Of a stretch of 64,000 bases of DNA, positions 47,633-55,528 are shown piece by piece (the stretch's first letter is position 1; every line of letters begins with the position of its first letter). This DNA comes from Clostridia bacterium. Lineage in GTDB: Bacteria > Bacillota > Clostridia > Oscillospirales > Butyricicoccaceae. Made by a program: the position numbers and the translations under genes. The notes beneath the pieces were generated by a model, which saw only the letters and a program-made list of their open reading frames with translations, was not told where the DNA came from and ran no database searches. The stretch is taken from NCBI GenBank assembly GCA_017408485.1, contig JAFQUM010000030.1:1-64000 (forward strand), in the 5' to 3' direction.

Positions 47633-48169
47633 TTGAAGAGGATTTTTGCTATCGGAATGATATTGCTTGTTCTTTTCGGTTGTAAGGAGAAGGATAATAC
47701 CAAGGATATATCGGCACTCTATGATGGAGATATATCTTGTACAGTGCGTATAGAGGTGCAAAGTGAGCCTGCGGCGGAGTATATCATTTCTTTCAAGCGG
47801 GAAGCACAGCGTGATACGGTGGAGATACTTTCTCCCGCTTCGGTTGACGGAATAACCGCGCAGATAGAGAGAGGCAGTGCGGCTATTTCCTATAACGGAA
47901 AATATCTACAGACTTTGCTTCCATCATATTGGGGCGCTTCGCCTGCCGATGTAATGAGCGCGGTCTTTGACGACCTTGCCACATCCACACCCCAAAGAAC
48001 AGTGACTGATGAGCAGATAATGCTTGAATATAAGGAACTTACCGAAAGTGCAGAAATGTACCGATACGTATACCTCAATAAGGACACTCTTGCCTTTGAA
48101 AGGGCAGAAATAGAAATCGACGGCGAGGTGCTTTTGCGGGTAAACTGCACAAGCTTTCAAGCATATTGA
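47633..48169 (+). CDS. Small lipoprotein, unknown function
   Basis: 178 aa. The lipobox is LVLFGC (Cys17) after a basic start MKRIF. The mature part is beta-rich (SCTVRIEVQSEPAAEYIISF), which may be an LolA-like or outer-surface fold; this is a guess from the strand pattern. A TTG start at 47633 is used because GAGGTG sits just upstream and no other start fits. It converges on the 211-aa gene with only 6 bp between, without a clear terminator. Confidence 0.75.
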   Translation: MKRIFAIGMILLVLFGCKEKDNTKDISALYDGDISCTVRIEVQSEPAAEYIISFKREAQRDTVEILSPASVDGITAQIERGSAAISYNGKYLQTLLPSYWGASPADVMSAVFDDLATSTPQRTVTDEQIMLEYKELTESAEMYRYVYLNKDTLAFERAEIEIDGEVLLRVNCTSFQAY

Positions 48170-48175
48170 GGTTGT

Positions 48176-48811
48176 TTATTTTGTGATCTCCGCAGCATAA
48201 AGATTATGTAAGCTTTTAATAGAAGAGGGAATACAGTTCAGTGTTTCATCGTTGGGGAATATCTCGCGGAGAAAGGCAGCACCCTGTTCGACTCCTTCCA
48301 TAAAAGCTACGGCGGCTGTGGATAATATCATATCATCGTGGTAATCAAAAATGTTCTGAAAATACTCTTTGTACTCGGTGCAGATATCTTCCGACTCTAT
48401 ACCCATATACAATGAAAGCATCTCTCTTTCCGCGTCGCAATAATCGGCATTCTGCTCTGCGTCACCTGCTTCAAAAAGTTTTTCAGTAACAAGACGATCA
48501 AAAGAGTTATAAGGCAGATCGCGAATATAGAACTTCTCAAAAGCCGCACAGACCCCTCGCTTGAAAGAAAAAGACATTGAGTATCTGCAGCATTTTAGTG
48601 AGAGCTCTTCGATCTTTGAAATGATCTCCGCTTGCTCGGATGATAGTATTTTTTTGAGCGTGTTTACGCTTTTATTGTAAAGGTTAAAGCTGCTTAAAAA
48701 GGGATGATCGATCTTTCTTAATTCTTCCTCGGCTCTTTTGTAAATATCAATAAAAACTTCTTCAGAGAGGTGTGACTCTATTAATCTTGAAAGGATGGAC
48801 TTCTTTTTCAT
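48176..48811 (-). CDS. Hypothetical helical protein, 211 aa
   Basis: Not recognised. It is almost entirely alpha-helical and acidic, with no membrane segment, and has several Cys residues (LSLKCCRYSMSF). A strong promoter whose -10 enters a 15-bp inverted repeat controls it, and two XRE regulators are transcribed in the opposite direction from the same gap. It is AT-richer than most of the window. The layout suggests an inducible gene controlled by its neighbours; possible links are stress or mobile-element functions, without direct support. Confidence 0.75.
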   Translation of the reverse strand: MKKKSILSRLIESHLSEEVFIDIYKRAEEELRKIDHPFLSSFNLYNKSVNTLKKILSSEQAEIISKIEELSLKCCRYSMSFSFKRGVCAAFEKFYIRDLPYNSFDRLVTEKLFEAGDAEQNADYCDAEREMLSLYMGIESEDICTEYKEYFQNIFDYHDDMILSTAAVAFMEGVEQGAAFLREIFPNDETLNCIPSSIKSLHNLYAAEITK

Positions 48812-48827
48812 AATTGAACCCCTTTAT

Positions 48828-48885
48828 ATAATTTATGGTGGCAATGCTACCATAAATTATAATTGCATCGCCGTGTTTATGTCAA
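48828..48885 (-). promoter_or_regulatory. Promoter and inverted-repeat operator of the 211-aa gene
   Basis: Minus strand: TTGACA (48885-48880), 18 nt, TATAAT (48861-48856). The 15-bp inverted repeat 48828-48842 / 48846-48860 begins inside the -10 and covers the start of transcription, as expected for a repressor site; the nearby XRE proteins are candidates. A second small repeat, CTATTA/TAATAG, lies at 48891-48909 towards the XRE genes. Confidence 0.65.
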
Positions 48886-48942
48886 TAGTGCTATTACATA
48901 AACTAATAGTATAGCAATGAATTAAAAAAAGGCGGTGATAAT

Positions 48943-49287
48943 ATGCGAGTTAAAAAAGAAGAAAACATTCAATTGGGAAATGAGATCAGAATTGCAAGAG
49001 AAAGAGCCGGACTTACTCAGGAGCAGTTTGGAGAGATCGTATCACTTGGGGCTAAAAATGTATCGGACATAGAACGGGGAGTGACCGGTATAACTGTTTC
49101 CACATTGAAAAGAATATGTGAAAAACTCTCTGTGTCACCTGATGTTATTCTGTTCGGAAATCGTGACAAAAACGATGTGCAGTTTATCAGTGAAAGATTG
49201 GAGCGCCTATCACCGGAAGACTATAAGCCTATTGAGGTCTTTTTGAATCAGTATTTTCTCTTGATCGCAAGAAAAGGCAAAGATTAA
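48943..49287 (+). CDS. XRE family transcriptional regulator
   Basis: 114 aa. The helix-turn-helix spans about residues 10-65: LGNEIRIARERAGLTQEQFGEIV and NVSDIERGVTGITVSTLKRIC. The C-terminal 45 residues (LSPEDYKPIEVFLNQYF) likely dimerise. A GGCGGTG site precedes the start. It is followed 4 bp later by a second, unrelated XRE gene and faces the 211-aa gene. Confidence 0.9.
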   Translation: MRVKKEENIQLGNEIRIARERAGLTQEQFGEIVSLGAKNVSDIERGVTGITVSTLKRICEKLSVSPDVILFGNRDKNDVQFISERLERLSPEDYKPIEVFLNQYFLLIARKGKD

Positions 49288-49291
49288 GCAT

Positions 49292-49597
49292 ATGAAAGAT
49301 ATACTTCAAGAAATAACAAGGCTCAGAATGAAGCGCGGTTGGAGTGAATATGAGTTAGCAAAATACTCAGGACTGACTCAATCTACAATTTCTACTTGGT
49401 ATTCAAAAAATCAAATGCCCACAATTCCATCCTTGCAGAAGATTTGTGATGGGTTGGGGATAACTATGTCACAGTTTTTTGCAGAAGACGAAGACTTGAT
49501 ATCACTTACAAAAGAGCGGAGAGAAGTTCTTGATGATTGGTCTTCGTTGAATTTTCAACAGCAGAAGATAGTAAAAGACCTAATGAAAAATATGTGA
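49292..49597 (+). CDS. Second XRE family transcriptional regulator
   Basis: 101 aa. HTH about residues 5-62: LRMKRGWSEYELAKYSGLTQSTISTW with the recognition helix near STISTWYSKN, then a helical tail. It differs clearly from the first XRE protein, so it is not a recent duplicate. It ends at a terminator. Confidence 0.9.
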   Translation: MKDILQEITRLRMKRGWSEYELAKYSGLTQSTISTWYSKNQMPTIPSLQKICDGLGITMSQFFAEDEDLISLTKERREVLDDWSSLNFQQQKIVKDLMKNM

Positions 49598-49618
49598 GAG
49601 CATAATTATTTTTTTATA

Positions 49619-49644
49619 AAAACTCCTTCTACCGAGGGAGTTTT
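49619..49644 (+). terminator. Terminator after the XRE pair
   Basis: An 11-bp stem (49619-49629 with 49634-49644, one G-T pair) then T residues. Confidence 0.85.
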
Positions 49645-49726
49645 TTGTAATAGTACATTTTTTGATACTACTGTAGAGATAGTAAAAAAGGGTATTAATT
49701 CCAACTTATATATTATAAATATGTGC

Positions 49727-49755
49727 TTGCAAGGTACTATCTCTTGTGCTATAAT
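49727..49755 (+). promoter_or_regulatory. Promoter of the mazF transcript
   Basis: TTGCAA (49727-49732), 17 nt, TATAAT (49750-49755). The stretch 49645-49726 before it shows no gene. Confidence 0.8.
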
Positions 49756-49761
49756 TAACAA

Positions 49762-49927
49762 TGTATAGAACCAATCACAAGGTTTTGCGTTTTTGAATAG
49801 TATGTGTAGAGGACTTCGCCTTTCTTTGCGGTGGCGAAAATCCCGACACAGGTGATTAAAAACCGTCCCCGCGTGGAAAGATAAGATTGCGGATATGTCC
49901 GACAATTTCCTGCGGAGAGTGATATGA
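49762..49927 (+). other. Structured leader of about 165 nt upstream of mazF
   Basis: The leader runs from the predicted start of transcription to the mazF start. It contains TTCGCC/GGCGAA pairing around 49812-49840 and a hairpin CGGA-TATG-TCCG around 49893-49904. It has short frames only: an 11-codon one from about 49768, a 17-codon one near 49802 (basic, starting MCRGLRLSL), and a 10-codon one near 49895. No known riboswitch or small RNA was recognised, and no MazE-sized frame exists. Confidence 0.4.
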
Positions 49928-50308
49928 TTGGAACTTAATGTAAGACGCGGAGAAATATATTATGCCGACCTGAGTCCCGTAGTAGGCAGTGAGCAAGGCG
50001 GTATGCGGCCTGTACTTATCGTTCAGAATGATGTTGGTAATCGTCACAGTCCTACCGTTATTGCGGCGGCTATAACTTCTCAGCAAAATAAAACGCGCTT
50101 GCCGACCCATATCGAGATTTCTGCCCGAGATTACGGACTTTCGAGAAAATCGGTGGTCCTGCTCGAACAGATACGAACCCTCGACAAGCGAAGACTCAGA
50201 GAAAGAATGGGCTGTTTGGACACTGCCCTGATGCAACGGGTTGATGATGCCATAGCGGTCAGCTTTGGCCTTACAGAAAGTAAAAGTGAATCCACAGTGG
50301 AGGGATAA
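49928..50308 (+). CDS. mazF: MazF/NdoA-type mRNA interferase (PemK family)
   Basis: 126 aa. It cuts single-stranded mRNA at short sites; in B. subtilis the enzyme recognises UACAU. RRGEIYYADLSPVVGSEQGG and RPVLIVQND hold the conserved strand and the catalytic Arg, and AAITSQQNKTRLPTHIEI is a further core segment. It resembles B. subtilis NdoA along its whole length. A TTG start at 49928 is used with GGAG at 49914-49917. No antitoxin gene precedes it. It is followed 5 bp later by an unrelated membrane protein. Confidence 0.92.
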   Translation: MELNVRRGEIYYADLSPVVGSEQGGMRPVLIVQNDVGNRHSPTVIAAAITSQQNKTRLPTHIEISARDYGLSRKSVVLLEQIRTLDKRRLRERMGCLDTALMQRVDDAIAVSFGLTESKSESTVEG

Positions 50309-50313
50309 TAGAT

Positions 50314-50955
50314 ATGAACAAAAAGAAATGGACGATCACCCTTTCGGCAATACTGCTTGTGCTACTTTCGGTAGCGGGTTATTTTGCAATTGCTGCAGAG
50401 TACGGCACGCAGGAAGATCCCCTTGTTACACTCAGTTATGTAAATAATGTTCTTTCGCCTCAGGTAATGCAAAAGCTGCAGCAGGAGCTTGATGCAAAGG
50501 CAGGCGAGGTTTCCGCAGAGATAGATACCAAGGTCAAGGCTGCAAGTGATGAGATCGACAAGAAGATCGCTGAGTATCAGGCGGCTGCCGCAAGCGGAAC
50601 GCTGAGCGAGGAGATGATAAATTCCATCGCCGATGCAGTTATCGCTAAGATGCAGGCAGAAAAGGACGACGAAGAAACTGCAAAGGCTCCCGTTTGGGAA
50701 CTTGTCACCCTCAAAAAGGGTCAGCAGATCAATTTCCGTCTTGGCTGTGAGTTCGTTCTTCGTATCGGCGAAGCCACCTGCGTATCAAGCGGAACTACCG
50801 GTCCCATCAGTCTCAGTGATGCAACGGTAATCGGCCCCGGTAAAAACTATGTTACCAATCATCTCTATTTGGTAACCATTGACACAGGCAGAGGCCTCAA
50901 GGCAGTCAGTGACACCGTTAAGGTGCTTGTCTGCGGCGATTATACCATTCAGTAA
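50314..50955 (+). CDS. Membrane-anchored coiled-coil protein, unknown
   Basis: 213 aa. A single N-terminal hydrophobic helix (about 7-27, signal or anchor), a coiled-coil stretch (about 55-125, LQQELDAKAGEVSAEIDTKV), then a C-terminal beta-rich domain (about 130-213, LVTLKKGQQINFRLGCEFVL). No family was recognised. The C-terminal part resembles small beta domains found in clostridial envelope proteins. GGAGG precedes the start. It is cotranscribed with mazF and ends at a two-way terminator before sigE. Confidence 0.75.
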   Translation: MNKKKWTITLSAILLVLLSVAGYFAIAAEYGTQEDPLVTLSYVNNVLSPQVMQKLQQELDAKAGEVSAEIDTKVKAASDEIDKKIAEYQAAAASGTLSEEMINSIADAVIAKMQAEKDDEETAKAPVWELVTLKKGQQINFRLGCEFVLRIGEATCVSSGTTGPISLSDATVIGPGKNYVTNHLYLVTIDTGRGLKAVSDTVKVLVCGDYTIQ

Positions 50956-50971
50956 TTTACAGATAGAATAA

Positions 50972-51004
50972 AAAACACTGTTTCGATCATTGAAACAGTG
51001 TTTT
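50972..51004. terminator. Bidirectional terminator between the coiled-coil gene and sigE
   Basis: A 13-bp stem (50972-50984 with 50992-51004) flanked by A and T runs. Confidence 0.9.
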
Positions 51005-51009
51005 TTATT

Positions 51010-51732
51010 TTACATTACCTTTGCCATATCGCGGCGCAGTCGATTTATGATCTTCTTTTCAAGACGGGATATGTAGGATTGAGAAATGCCCAAACTGTCG
51101 GCAACCTCCTTTTGGGTCATCTCATCCTTGCCACCCAAGCCATATCGCATAGTAATAATAGTCTGCTCACGCTTGGATAGCTTGCCAAGCAGACTGAGAA
51201 GGAGCGCTTTTTCTGCGTCATCTTCAACGGGTCGTATAACACAATCGGGATCGGTGCCCAATATATCTGAAAGTAGTAGTTCGTTTCCGTCCCAATCGGT
51301 GTTTAATGGTTCGTCAATGGATACCTCTGCACGCTGATTCACTGTTTTACGCAAATGCATTAGTATCTCGTTTTCAATACAACGGGACGCGTAGGTGGCA
51401 AGCTTGGTATTCTTGTCCGCACGGAAGGTGTTGACCGCTTTTATCAGCCCGATGGTTCCTATAGAGACCAAGTCTTCAGTGCCCACCCCCGTATTGTCAA
51501 ACTTTTTGGCAATATAGACTACCAGCCGCAGATTGTGTTCAATCAACTCGGTGCGAATACTTTGCTGCTCACCGGTGTAGCCTTCCAAAAGCTCCGCTTC
51601 CCGCTCAGGGGAAAGGGGAGGCGGTAGTGAATCGGGTCCGCCAATATAATGAATGCCGTCACGACGGGAAAAGCCGAGTTTTTGCAAGATATGCCGCAAT
51701 TTTTCACGCATTTTTGCCAATAAAAGCCTCAT
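51010..51732 (-). CDS. sigE: RNA polymerase sporulation sigma factor sigma-E
   Basis: The early mother-cell sigma factor, made as an inactive precursor and cut by SpoIIGA. It is 240 aa. An N-terminal pro-sequence (about 1-27) is followed by [13 protein letters not shown], the conserved stretch at the cleavage region. Region 2 holds [18 protein letters not shown], and region 4 holds [17 protein letters not shown] and the [17 protein letters not shown]. It follows spoIIGA by 2 bp, the standard arrangement. Confidence 0.96.
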   Translation of the reverse strand: MRLLLAKMREKLRHILQKLGFSRRDGIHYIGGPDSLPPPLSPEREAELLEGYTGEQQSIRTELIEHNLRLVVYIAKKFDNTGVGTEDLVSIGTIGLIKAVNTFRADKNTKLATYASRCIENEILMHLRKTVNQRAEVSIDEPLNTDWDGNELLLSDILGTDPDCVIRPVEDDAEKALLLSLLGKLSKREQTIITMRYGLGGKDEMTQKEVADSLGISQSYISRLEKKIINRLRRDMAKVM

Positions 51733-51734
51733 AT

Positions 51735-52577
51735 TTATACTCCTATAATGGCGCGGCAGTTTCCTGCCGCGTTTATTTCTGTGCCGCTGATACCTAATAT
51801 GTAATCTTGTTTTGTCCCGTTTACCAATACTGTATCAGGTTTAAAGGTCAGCATAAGTCCGTTGTCCGATGCCGTTGAATATGGAATAAGCGAAAACCTG
51901 CCCGGATAAATTTCAGCAAGCTTTTTAAACATATCGGAAGCGCTCTCACCGCTGGTCAGTATGTCCTGCATAGTCTTTGGGAAAAGGTCTACGCATTGGT
52001 TAGCGCCTATAACGATAACGGACTTTCCCGTGTAAGGTTCGCACAGATTATTTCCGCTGTCCTGCAAAGCTCGTATTTTTATATTTCGGCTTCCGTGGGT
52101 TATCTCAACATCCGAGCTTTTCCCACCCTGCACCGCATCACCATGACCGAAGATAAGCCTGATAACACAATAGGCAAGTAGGGTGGCGGCAATCATCATC
52201 GGTACTGAGAGGTTAGCATAAACGGTGGCTCCTTGCACGCTTATTCCGTCGGAGACACCGAGCCAACATAAAACGCTGACCGCTCCGGCAAAGGCAAAGG
52301 ACATAGCGGTGAAAAGGGTACACACTCCGCCAAGCTTTTTTGCTCCAAAGGTTATAAGGCAAACAAGTGCGCAAACTACAGCCTTTGCTATAAATGATCC
52401 GTAAACGCCAAAAGATACAAAGTAGAGAGGAATTGCCGCCAATGCGGCAAAGACCGAGCCGAGAATGAGCCGAAAGCGTTTTGGATATCTGCCCCAAAGT
52501 ATTCCTGTAAGCCGCAAAAGCAGATAGTCGGGTATTAAGTTTACAATAAAGAGAACATCTATGTAAATAATCTTCAT
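51735..52577 (-). CDS. spoIIGA: Sigma-E processing peptidase SpoIIGA
   Basis: A membrane aspartic protease that matures sigma-E after asymmetric division. It is 280 aa. Five hydrophobic segments fill residues 1-150, and the cytosolic protease domain carries [16 protein letters not shown], where the DSG is the active-site motif. It is coupled to sigE. No clear ribosome site is visible; in B. subtilis transcription depends on Spo0A, but no clean 0A box was found here. Confidence 0.93.
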   Translation of the reverse strand: MKIIYIDVLFIVNLIPDYLLLRLTGILWGRYPKRFRLILGSVFAALAAIPLYFVSFGVYGSFIAKAVVCALVCLITFGAKKLGGVCTLFTAMSFAFAGAVSVLCWLGVSDGISVQGATVYANLSVPMMIAATLLAYCVIRLIFGHGDAVQGGKSSDVEITHGSRNIKIRALQDSGNNLCEPYTGKSVIVIGANQCVDLFPKTMQDILTSGESASDMFKKLAEIYPGRFSLIPYSTASDNGLMLTFKPDTVLVNGTKQDYILGISGTEINAAGNCRAIIGV

Positions 52578-52588
52578 AGCAAGATTTT

Positions 52589-52617
52589 ACTATGTCCACA
52601 TATGAGAAAAAAGTCAA
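52589..52617 (-). promoter_or_regulatory. Candidate promoter of spoIIGA-sigE
   Basis: Minus strand: TTGACT (52617-52612), 17 nt, CATAGT (52594-52589). The -10 is weak, as expected for an activated promoter. Confidence 0.4.
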
Positions 52618-53132
52618 AAGAGGGGGACGGGTATATTATTTTCATCTATGCAAAAGACGGCATAAGGTCTGCCTTGTACATCGAAAACCGTCAGGCAGAA
52701 GAAGAATGCCGACATAGGACTGTCTTTTGCGGTATCAAAAGGGAAATATACATATCTTTTGCCTTTATAAACAGCAGTGTAGGCTGAGTTTTGCCTTATA
52801 AGGCATTGCCGCAAAAGCTCATCCTTTACAAAATCGCATTGCATAACAGAAGCTCCGTGAGATATGGCAAAGGGCAAGGGGAAAGCTGATACTTCACCGG
52901 GACGGCTTCGCAGTATTTCGGCATATTGCCATTTGCTTAGATCGAACTCACCCCGTTTTTCCAAAACAAAAAGGTCTCCTTGTGGCATCATAACACCCAA
53001 AGGCATACATTGCTCACCAACAAGCTCCAATCGGTATATATAATCCTTGTTTATCGGACAGCGTGCAGTAATTCCCGAGCCTGTCCTTTGCAAAGTGCCT
53101 ACCTTTTCTCCGCATAGGTAAATAGGAAGCAT
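52614..53132 (-). CDS. Hypothetical protein, 172 aa
   Basis: Not recognised. No signal peptide; mixed alpha/beta with several Cys. The start MLPIYLCGEKVGTLQRTGSGITARCPI suggests strands of a small beta-barrel. It ends 36 bp before spoIIGA and is preceded by the terminator of the upstream gene, so it may open the spoIIGA-sigE transcript or have an independent role. Confidence 0.7.
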   Translation of the reverse strand: MLPIYLCGEKVGTLQRTGSGITARCPINKDYIYRLELVGEQCMPLGVMMPQGDLFVLEKRGEFDLSKWQYAEILRSRPGEVSAFPLPFAISHGASVMQCDFVKDELLRQCLIRQNSAYTAVYKGKRYVYFPFDTAKDSPMSAFFFCLTVFDVQGRPYAVFCIDENNIPVPLF

Positions 53133-53167
53133 AAAAAACCACCTCGGCTATATTTATTCCGAGGTGG
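53133..53167 (-). terminator. Terminator at the 3' end of the O-antigen-ligase-like gene
   Basis: A 9-bp stem (53139-53147 with 53159-53167) that includes the gene's last codons; six T follow on the minus strand (53138-53133). Confidence 0.85.
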
Positions 53168-54647
53168 CTTCGTTTATTCTGATTTTTCGTTTGATGGGCA
53201 CTTTGTCCGCAAATCCCAAAAATAGCCAAAAATACGGAGCGGTAATGGATATGCTGAAAAGGAAAAATGCCTGAACCACATATCCCAAAACGGCAATAGC
53301 ACAAACCTCCCGCAAAGGCTTTTTCTTTTTGAGCAATACTGCGGCAATGGCGACCACAAAGGGAACAAGACCGATAATGCCTACAGTAACAAGAAGGTTG
53401 AGATACTCATTATGGGCGGTGTCAACACCGGTGCGCAAGGTGCGTTGCCAGATGGGAGAGAACCTCTCAAATATAATATTAAATCGCATAACACCCGTAT
53501 CGGGACCGCTGCCAAGCAGAGGATATTCTTTGAACATCTCAATGCAGCGTTTCCATATCCTTATGCGGTTTGAACCAAACTCATCCTGCAGGTTTCCGTG
53601 CATGACCTGATTGAGCTCATACACAAAGCCGCTCTGCGCATCACTGTTGTAGATATATATTATGCCGACAATTAAAACAAGCACCAACACGCCGAGCATA
53701 ACCGCCCGAAGAAGCTTTGCATTTACGGGAAAATTGACCTTTCTCAAAAGCCAACCGCCTAAAGCAAGCAAAGCGGCAAAGGCCAAAAGCGGGATAAGCA
53801 TTCCGCCCTCGCGGAATGAAAAAGAAAAGTCGGGGTGGTTATAAACGGGAACTAAAAAATAACTTACGGCAGTTCCAAAAACCAACACTGCAACAGCCGT
53901 GAGGGTGCGGCAGATGCGGTTTTTGTCGGTCAGCATAAAGACTATGCATAAAAGGATCGCGGCGGCAACACCTATCTTTGCTCCCGATATATCGGAGAAC
54001 ATCAATAGGAAGAATGCACTAGTCAAGGGGATGAGGATGAGATAGTCATACCTCTTTTTGCCCGTGATGAACCAAGCAAAAAACAGAGGAATAATGACCG
54101 ATAAAAACGCACCCGCAATTCCTGCATTGCCGATAGTGCCAATAAAGGGTGCGGTGTAGACATCCATTGCGGCATAGTAATAATATACATCGGGATACAG
54201 TCCCAACGGATTGAGATTACATATCTGTAAAATACCTATTACCGAAAATCCCACCGCGGCAAGAGCAAGAGGGAGTATATGACGGCGCTTGAAGCTTATT
54301 CCAACACCGCAGAAAAAGGTGAGACAGTAAAAAAATACAGTCAGCACACCCTCATTTCGAGCCAAGCCTAAGAATGTACCTTCATAGGGCGAAGCCAACG
54401 CCGAAATGCAGGTTGCAAGCAGATATACAAGCACCGCCCACTGTGCTACAGTGTGGGGGTATGGAAAGCGTTTGTCAAGCAAACAGCATACAAATCTGAA
54501 CAAGGCAAAAACGGCTGTAACCACCATAAAAAACACCATTTTTGTCTTGGTGATGTCGGAATAACCATTTGGCGAGAATACTAACGGAAAGGCAAACAGC
54601 ATAAGCCATATATAGATCTCGCCGCCGATGTTTTTAACCTTGGTCAT
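53154..54647 (-). CDS. O-antigen ligase/polymerase (Wzy/WaaL-like) membrane protein
   Basis: 497 aa with about 12 membrane helices. A large loop near residues 350-410 contains RIRIWKRCIEMFKEYPLLGSGPDTG and later VDTAHNEYLNLLVTVGIIGL, the motif pair of the Wzy_C/O-antigen ligase family. It likely polymerises or transfers a surface glycan, although no glycosyltransferase genes lie next to it. Neither an ATG at 54647 nor one at 54671 has a clear ribosome site; the first 14 bp overlap the phosphorylase gene, so coupling probably drives translation. Confidence 0.8.
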   Translation of the reverse strand: MTKVKNIGGEIYIWLMLFAFPLVFSPNGYSDITKTKMVFFMVVTAVFALFRFVCCLLDKRFPYPHTVAQWAVLVYLLATCISALASPYEGTFLGLARNEGVLTVFFYCLTFFCGVGISFKRRHILPLALAAVGFSVIGILQICNLNPLGLYPDVYYYYAAMDVYTAPFIGTIGNAGIAGAFLSVIIPLFFAWFITGKKRYDYLILIPLTSAFFLLMFSDISGAKIGVAAAILLCIVFMLTDKNRICRTLTAVAVLVFGTAVSYFLVPVYNHPDFSFSFREGGMLIPLLAFAALLALGGWLLRKVNFPVNAKLLRAVMLGVLVLVLIVGIIYIYNSDAQSGFVYELNQVMHGNLQDEFGSNRIRIWKRCIEMFKEYPLLGSGPDTGVMRFNIIFERFSPIWQRTLRTGVDTAHNEYLNLLVTVGIIGLVPFVVAIAAVLLKKKKPLREVCAIAVLGYVVQAFFLFSISITAPYFWLFLGFADKVPIKRKIRINEATSE

Positions 54648-55398
54648 TTGCAATGAGTATACGAATAGCATTGACCGCGGCGGTTATTGCGTCAATGGTA
54701 TTGTGCTTTTGTTCTTCAACAATGCCCGCGGCGGCGCGTTCCTGATTCCATATTGTGTGGAATACAGCACCCGCTCTTGCGCCCAAAATAGATGCAATGA
54801 CAAACAATGCGCCCGATTCCATTTCGCTGGCAAGGACCCCTGCCTTTTTCCAAGCATCCCATTTGTTCAAAAGCTCCGCGGCGGCAGGCATTCTGTTGGG
54901 GGAATGCTGACCGTAGAAGGAATCCTTTGCCTGAACGATACCAAGATGGTGAGGTTTTTCCATAGCTTTTGCGGCTTGACGAAGAGCCAGAACAACATCG
55001 GGGTCGGCAACAGCGGGAAACTCGATGGGAACATACTGAGTTGTTGTACCATCCTGTCTGACCGCGCCCGTTGCAATAACAAGATCACCGGGACAGACCT
55101 TTTGATTGATTCCGCCGCAGGTGCCTATGCGGATAAATGTATCAACACCGCACTCAAACAGTTCTTCAACTGCGATAGCGGCAGAAGGAGCGCCGATACC
55201 GGTAGAGCAAACCGAAACGGATACACCGTCAAGCTTACCGGTAAAGGTCACAAACTCGCGGTTTTGTGCAATAAACTTAGGCTCGTCAAAAAGAGCCGCT
55301 ATCTTTTCGCATCTGCCGGGGTCGCCGGGAAGTATGCAATATCTTCCCACATCGCCTTTTGTGATACCGATGTGCATTTGTTTACCGTTAACCAGCAT
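54634..55398 (-). CDS. udp: Nucleoside phosphorylase (uridine phosphorylase type)
   Basis: Cleaves a nucleoside with phosphate to base and ribose 1-phosphate. It is 254 aa. ILPGDPGRCEKIA holds the phosphate site, IRIGTCGGI is the second glycine-rich segment, and LASEMESGALFVIA the ribose-binding Met-Glu. The pattern fits uridine phosphorylase best; purine specificity is the alternative. AAAGGAG precedes the start. Confidence 0.88.
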   Translation of the reverse strand: MLVNGKQMHIGITKGDVGRYCILPGDPGRCEKIAALFDEPKFIAQNREFVTFTGKLDGVSVSVCSTGIGAPSAAIAVEELFECGVDTFIRIGTCGGINQKVCPGDLVIATGAVRQDGTTTQYVPIEFPAVADPDVVLALRQAAKAMEKPHHLGIVQAKDSFYGQHSPNRMPAAAELLNKWDAWKKAGVLASEMESGALFVIASILGARAGAVFHTIWNQERAAAGIVEEQKHNTIDAITAAVNAIRILIANDQG

Positions 55399-55438
55399 AA
55401 AAACTCTCCTTTGGGATATTTTAAATATTGTTTATATA

Positions 55439-55466
55439 ATTATATCACATAGATGGCAGTTTGCAA
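55439..55466 (-). promoter_or_regulatory. Promoter of the udp/O-ligase unit
   Basis: Minus strand: TTGCAA (55466-55461), 16 nt, TATAAT (55444-55439). Confidence 0.75.
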
Positions 55467-55528
55467 GTCAAGTTCTGCAAAACTGCTGCATATAGATGTA
55501 GAGCAATCAAAAAATAGGAGGTAAAGAA

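Noticed and set aside
49762-49927. Known riboswitch or SRP/6S RNA upstream of mazF
   Set aside because: None of the conserved core sequences known to me (fluoride, yybP-ykoY, SRP loop, 6S bubble) is present; left as an unassigned leader.
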